64,000 nucleotides of DNA, from positions 124,001 through 188,000 of the forward strand of contig NZ_SIRR01000008.1 of the NCBI RefSeq assembly GCF_011634895.1, in the 5' to 3' direction. Both the position numbers and the translations under genes were made by a program. Position 1 is the stretch's first letter; each line of letters begins with the position of its first letter. This document shows, in pieces, positions 61,029 to 64,000 of this stretch. Below the pieces are notes generated by a model. The model was not told the origin of the DNA, did no database searches, and saw only the letters and a list, made by a program, of their open reading frames with translations. This DNA is from Rheinheimera pleomorphica (GTDB taxonomy: Bacteria > Pseudomonadota > Gammaproteobacteria > Enterobacterales > Alteromonadaceae).

Positions 61029-61694
61029 ATGACAGCAGCAAAATCTCTCCTTGCACAACGTTTTCGCGGCTACTACCCCGTAGTTATCGACGTAGAAACA
61101 GCCGGCTTTAATGCAAAAACAGATGCTCTGCTGGAAATCGCAGCCACCTTGTTAGGAATGGACGAGGCAGGCAATTTAGTGCCAACCCAAACCCTGCACT
61201 TTCATGTTGAGCCCTTTGCCGGAGCTAACCTGGATGCCAGCTCTCTGGCATTTAACGGTATAGACCCGTTTAACCCGTTGCGCGGCGCCGTGCCTGAGCG
61301 CGAAGCCATCAGCGAAATTTGTAAAGCAGTGCGTAAAGCACAAAAAGAGGCAGGCTGTCAGCGTAGTGTTATCGTGGCGCACAATGCCGCCTTTGATCAG
61401 AGCTTTTTTAATGCTGCGGTAGAGCGACTAAATTATAAACGCTCGCCATTCCATGCTTTTGTTTCATTTGATACCACCAGTTTGTCGGCACTGGCGTTGG
61501 GGCAAACAGTACTGGCAAAAGCCTGTCAGGCAGCCGGTATTGCCTTTGACAATAAAGAAGCGCACAGCGCCCTGTACGATACTGAGCGCACCGCAGAGTT
61601 ATTTTGTTATATCGTCAATAGCTGGAAACAACTGGGCGGCTGGCCGCTGGCGCAACCGGTTGAAGACGAAGCGGCACAAACCGCTTCAGCCTAA
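61029..61694 (+). CDS. rnt: Ribonuclease T
   Basis: RNase T trims the 3' ends of tRNAs and small stable RNAs. The 221-residue DEDDh exonuclease has Exo[21 protein letters not shown] (in part), Exo[14 protein letters not shown] and Exo[17 protein letters not shown]. The ATG at 61029 gives the family N-terminus ([13 protein letters not shown]); the frame upstream to 60849 overlaps motY and is not homologous. rnt next to motY and grxD is common in Shewanella-like genomes. Confidence 0.95.
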   Translation: MTAAKSLLAQRFRGYYPVVIDVETAGFNAKTDALLEIAATLLGMDEAGNLVPTQTLHFHVEPFAGANLDASSLAFNGIDPFNPLRGAVPEREAISEICKAVRKAQKEAGCQRSVIVAHNAAFDQSFFNAAVERLNYKRSPFHAFVSFDTTSLSALALGQTVLAKACQAAGIAFDNKEAHSALYDTERTAELFCYIVNSWKQLGGWPLAQPVEDEAAQTASA

Positions 61695-61740
61695 CCCCGG
61701 CGCCGCTATGTTACAACGGCCCGGAGTTTGGCAGCAGTGG

Positions 61741-62082
61741 TTATTCTGCTGTGGTGTCGGTTTTATGCTTTGCCGCTGTGTCTTTAATCAGCGGCTGAAG
61801 CTCGCCACGCTGAAACATCTCCAGCACGATATCACACCCCCCAATCAGCTCGCCCTCTACCCACAACTGCGGAAAGGTTGGCCAATTAGCGTATTTAGGT
61901 AACTCGGCACGAATATCCGGGTTTTGCAGAATATCGACATAAGCAAATTGCTCGCCACAAGCAATCAGCGCCTGGGATGCCTGCGCTGAAAAGCCACAGC
62001 TGGGGAACTTTGGCGACCCTTTCATAAATAACAAAATCGGGTTTTCAGCAATCTGCTGTTTAATTTTATCTAACGTTTCCAT
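61741..62082 (-). CDS. grxD: Monothiol glutaredoxin GrxD
   Basis: The 113-residue protein has the monothiol active site CGFS (residues 29-32) in KGSPKFPSCGFSAQ, the glutathione-binding WPTFPQLWVEGELIGGCDI and the usual length. GrxD proteins carry [2Fe-2S] clusters with glutathione and BolA partners. The C-terminus has an extra charged tail (KHKTDTTAE). It is convergent with rnt. Confidence 0.95.
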   Translation of the reverse strand: METLDKIKQQIAENPILLFMKGSPKFPSCGFSAQASQALIACGEQFAYVDILQNPDIRAELPKYANWPTFPQLWVEGELIGGCDIVLEMFQRGELQPLIKDTAAKHKTDTTAE

Positions 62083-62251
62083 TAATACCTCACGACATAA
62101 GCATGTTCATACTGGCCACTATTTTACGCTGTTCTGTGGCGACTAGCACTTGAGATTTGAGAAAAAAGCCCCCAACTCAGAGCCAGATAACTAACAGGCT
62201 GAGCAGCAAAACCAGCTAAACTGCATCAGCTTAACAACAACACTGTAAAAC

Positions 62252-62280
62252 TTGAGTATTTTAGTCAGGTTTTGTAGTCT
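62252..62280 (+). promoter_or_regulatory. Possible sodB promoter
   Basis: TTGAGT (62252-62257), 17 bp, TAGTCT (62275-62280), about 42 bp before the start codon. The -35 is good, the -10 weaker. The rest of 62083-62251 shows no Fur box I could defend. Confidence 0.4.
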
Positions 62281-62322
62281 ACGCCATGCAGACATCATAA
62301 ACAACGCCAACGGAGAACGACT

Positions 62323-62907
62323 ATGGCCTTTGAATTACCCGCATTACCTTATGCAAAAGACGCGTTAGCGCCACACATTTCCGCCGAAACGCTGGAATAT
62401 CATTACGGTAAGCACCACAACACCTATGTTGTTAAGTTAAACGGCCTGATTGAAGGCACGCCTTTCGCCGGTAAATCGCTGGAAGACATCGTACGTACCT
62501 CAGAAGGCGGCATCTTCAATAACGCCGCCCAGGTATGGAACCATACCTTCTACTGGCACTGCTTATCACCCAATGGTGGTGGCGAGCCAACAGGTGCCTT
62601 AGCTGACGCTATCAATGCAAAATGGGGCTCTTTCGCCGCTTTCAAAACCGCCTTTAATGACAAGGCAGTAAATAACTTTGGTTCAAGCTGGACCTGGTTA
62701 GTGAAAAAAGCCGATGGCAGCCTGGACATCGTTAACACCAGCAATGCCGGCACGCCGTTAACTGATACCAGCCTGACGCCAGTGATGACAGTGGATCTGT
62801 GGGAACATGCGTACTATATTGACTACCGCAATGCCCGCCCAACTTACCTCGATGCCTTCTGGGCATTAGTGAACTGGGAATTTGCCAGCAAAAACTTCGC
62901 CGGCTAA
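62323..62907 (+). CDS. sodB: Iron superoxide dismutase
   Basis: The 194-residue enzyme follows Fe-[33 protein letters not shown] with the first metal His residues (in part), [22 protein letters not shown] and the metal-binding [14 protein letters not shown]. It removes superoxide in the cytoplasm. No signal peptide. CGGAG precedes the ATG. A strong terminator follows 18 bp after the stop, so it is monocistronic. Confidence 0.97.
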   Translation: MAFELPALPYAKDALAPHISAETLEYHYGKHHNTYVVKLNGLIEGTPFAGKSLEDIVRTSEGGIFNNAAQVWNHTFYWHCLSPNGGGEPTGALADAINAKWGSFAAFKTAFNDKAVNNFGSSWTWLVKKADGSLDIVNTSNAGTPLTDTSLTPVMTVDLWEHAYYIDYRNARPTYLDAFWALVNWEFASKNFAG

Positions 62908-62925
62908 TCGCTGCAGTGAGATACC

Positions 62926-62948
62926 AACCCGGCTTTAGCCGGGTTTTT
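62926..62948 (+). terminator. Terminator after sodB
   Basis: AACCCGGC and GCCGGGTT pair around a short TTTA loop and are followed by a T tract, 18 bp downstream of the sodB stop. Confidence 0.9.
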
Positions 62949-63134
62949 TGTCCGCCTTAGTTTACATTTCATCGCTAATCAGCAACAAAACCGTTTTGCT
63001 TATCCTGCGTATAGCTTAAAGAAAATTGTAGATTTTTCTGTCAATTAGTCAGGCGCGAATGCGCTTTACTGTCTAACCTTAACGTAACAGCTTGGCTGCA
63101 ACCCTTTTCCGATGTTTAAAAGCTGGAGGTGCAT

Positions 63135-64000
63135 ATGGGTATTTTCGAGCACTACAAATCGCGTTATGAGGCGGCAAAAGAAGAAGAATATAGCATTCAG
63201 GAATTCCTTGCCCTGTGTAAGCAGGACAAAAGCTGCTATGCCAGCGCGGCAGAGCGGCTGTTGTTGGCTATCGGCCAGCCGGAACTGATTGATACCGCCC
63301 AGGATCCCAAACTAAGCCGGTTGTTTTCCAACCGCGTGATCGCCCGTTATCCGGCCTTTTCCGAATTTTACGGCATGGAAGAAGCGATAGAGCAAATAGT
63401 GTCTTACCTGAAACACTCTGCGCAGGGGCTGGAAGAGCGCAAACAAATCTTGTATTTACTCGGCCCGGTCGGCGGCGGTAAGTCGTCACTGGCAGAGAAA
63501 CTGAAGCATTTAATGCAGCAAATTCCGATTTATTACTTAAAAGGCTCACCGGTATATGACCATCCGCTGTGCCTGTTCGACGTCAGCGAAGACGGCAATA
63601 TTTTGCAGGACGAATATGGCATCCCCAAACGTTACCTGCGCAATATTATGTCGCCCTGGGCCAGTAAACGTTTGCACGAGTACAACGGCGATATCAGCCA
63701 GTTTAAGGTGGTGAAAAAATACCCGTCTATTTTGGATCAGCTGGCGATTGCCAAGACTGAACCGGGTGATGAAAACAACCAGGATATCGCCTCGTTAGTG
63801 GGCAAAGTCGACATTCGTAAGCTGGAACATTTTGCCCAGAACGATCCGGATGCCTACAGCTACTCCGGCGCACTATGTCGTGCTAACCAGGGTTTAATGG
63901 AATTTGTTGAGATGTTTAAAGCGCCGATTAAGGTGCTGCATCCGCTGTTAACCGCGACACAAGAAGGCAATTACAACGGCACTGAGGGCTTAGCCGCCCT
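63135..64000 (+). CDS. prkA: PrkA family serine protein kinase (partial, 3' end beyond window)
   Basis: The first 288 codons are present. They show the PrkA/YeaG N-terminus (GIFEHYKSRYEAAKEEEY), the AAA-type Walker A LGPVGGGKSSLAEKL near residues 109-123, LKGSPVYDHPLCLF and RANQGLMEFVEMFKAPIKVLHPLL in parts. PrkA proteins work with YeaH and SpoVR (usually the next two genes) in stress and stationary-phase responses. GGAGG lies before the ATG. The 186-bp upstream region holds no promoter that I can name with confidence. Confidence 0.95.
   Translation, partial: MGIFEHYKSRYEAAKEEEYSIQEFLALCKQDKSCYASAAERLLLAIGQPELIDTAQDPKLSRLFSNRVIARYPAFSEFYGMEEAIEQIVSYLKHSAQGLEERKQILYLLGPVGGGKSSLAEKLKHLMQQIPIYYLKGSPVYDHPLCLFDVSEDGNILQDEYGIPKRYLRNIMSPWASKRLHEYNGDISQFKVVKKYPSILDQLAIAKTEPGDENNQDIASLVGKVDIRKLEHFAQNDPDAYSYSGALCRANQGLMEFVEMFKAPIKVLHPLLTATQEGNYNGTEGLAA

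Noticed and set aside
1-64000. CRISPR array, prophage or complete insertion sequence
   Set aside because: No regularly spaced short repeats with unique spacers, no phage structural genes and no transposase frame were seen on either strand.

Overview
The window is a 64 kb piece of a gammaproteobacterial chromosome. The gene set (cmoAB, purMN, fadE, yjjG, dnaQ/rnhA divergent pair, fabB, mnmC, motY, rnt, grxD, sodB, prkA), the FadR-type operator before fadE, the sodium-motor protein MotY and the large share of envelope genes suggest a marine or aquatic Alteromonadales/Chromatiales relative such as Rheinheimera, Arsukibacterium or Alishewanella. That placement is an inference from gene content and was not computed. 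I see no prophage, complete insertion sequence, rRNA or CRISPR array.

Layout. 1-12 kb: a cut-off receptor with three tandem solute-binding domains, wobble-uridine modification genes cmoA-cmoB, a LysR regulator, purM-purN, and fadE behind a FadR-like operator. 12-19 kb: an exported nuclease, ppnP, an Atm1-like ABC exporter and an M2 peptidase lipoprotein. 19-21 kb: a small accessory patch (VOC protein, HTH-DUF4177 regulator, C39-like peptidase) with an integron-type attC site. 21-32 kb: an iodotyrosine-deiodinase-like nitroreductase, yjjG, a candidate small RNA with its own promoter and terminator, a sulfur-handling cluster (MBL hydrolase, TauE, rhodanese, two YeeE/YedE halves), a chemoreceptor and an RND pump.

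32-40 kb is the first region of special interest. An ApbE-like protein, a DUF3570 beta-barrel, a tiny DUF4266 lipoprotein ending in Cys-Gly-Cys-Asn and a TlpA thioredoxin form one operon. Next to it are an LtaS-like sulfatase-fold enzyme, a PAP2 phosphatase and an OmpR-type two-component system. Perfect CTTAAG-N5-CTTAAG boxes (PmrA/QseB type) lie before the TlpA operon and in the LtaS-like/PAP2 divergent region, so one local two-component system may control both the envelope enzymes and the redox operon.

40-47 kb: a periplasmic binding protein, a PAS-PAS-PAS-GGDEF(degenerate)-EAL protein, four tRNA-Asp genes followed by a 136-bp tandem repeat of decayed tRNA-Asp plus terminator, a TIGR03503-like membrane protein, dnaQ and rnhA. 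47-55 kb is the second region of special interest: an ECF sigma factor/RskA-like anti-sigma pair and an exported operon (DUF4331, cadherin-like lipoprotein, TPR protein, HupE ectodomain-like protein, TonB receptor). Both the sigma operon and the DUF4331 operon carry the same promoter, TGCATCCAAT-N11-GTCGTWAC, which points to an autoregulated ECF regulon building an uncharacterised outer-membrane system. 55-64 kb: a GshB-like ATP-grasp enzyme, fabB, mnmC, motY, rnt, grxD, sodB and the start of prkA.
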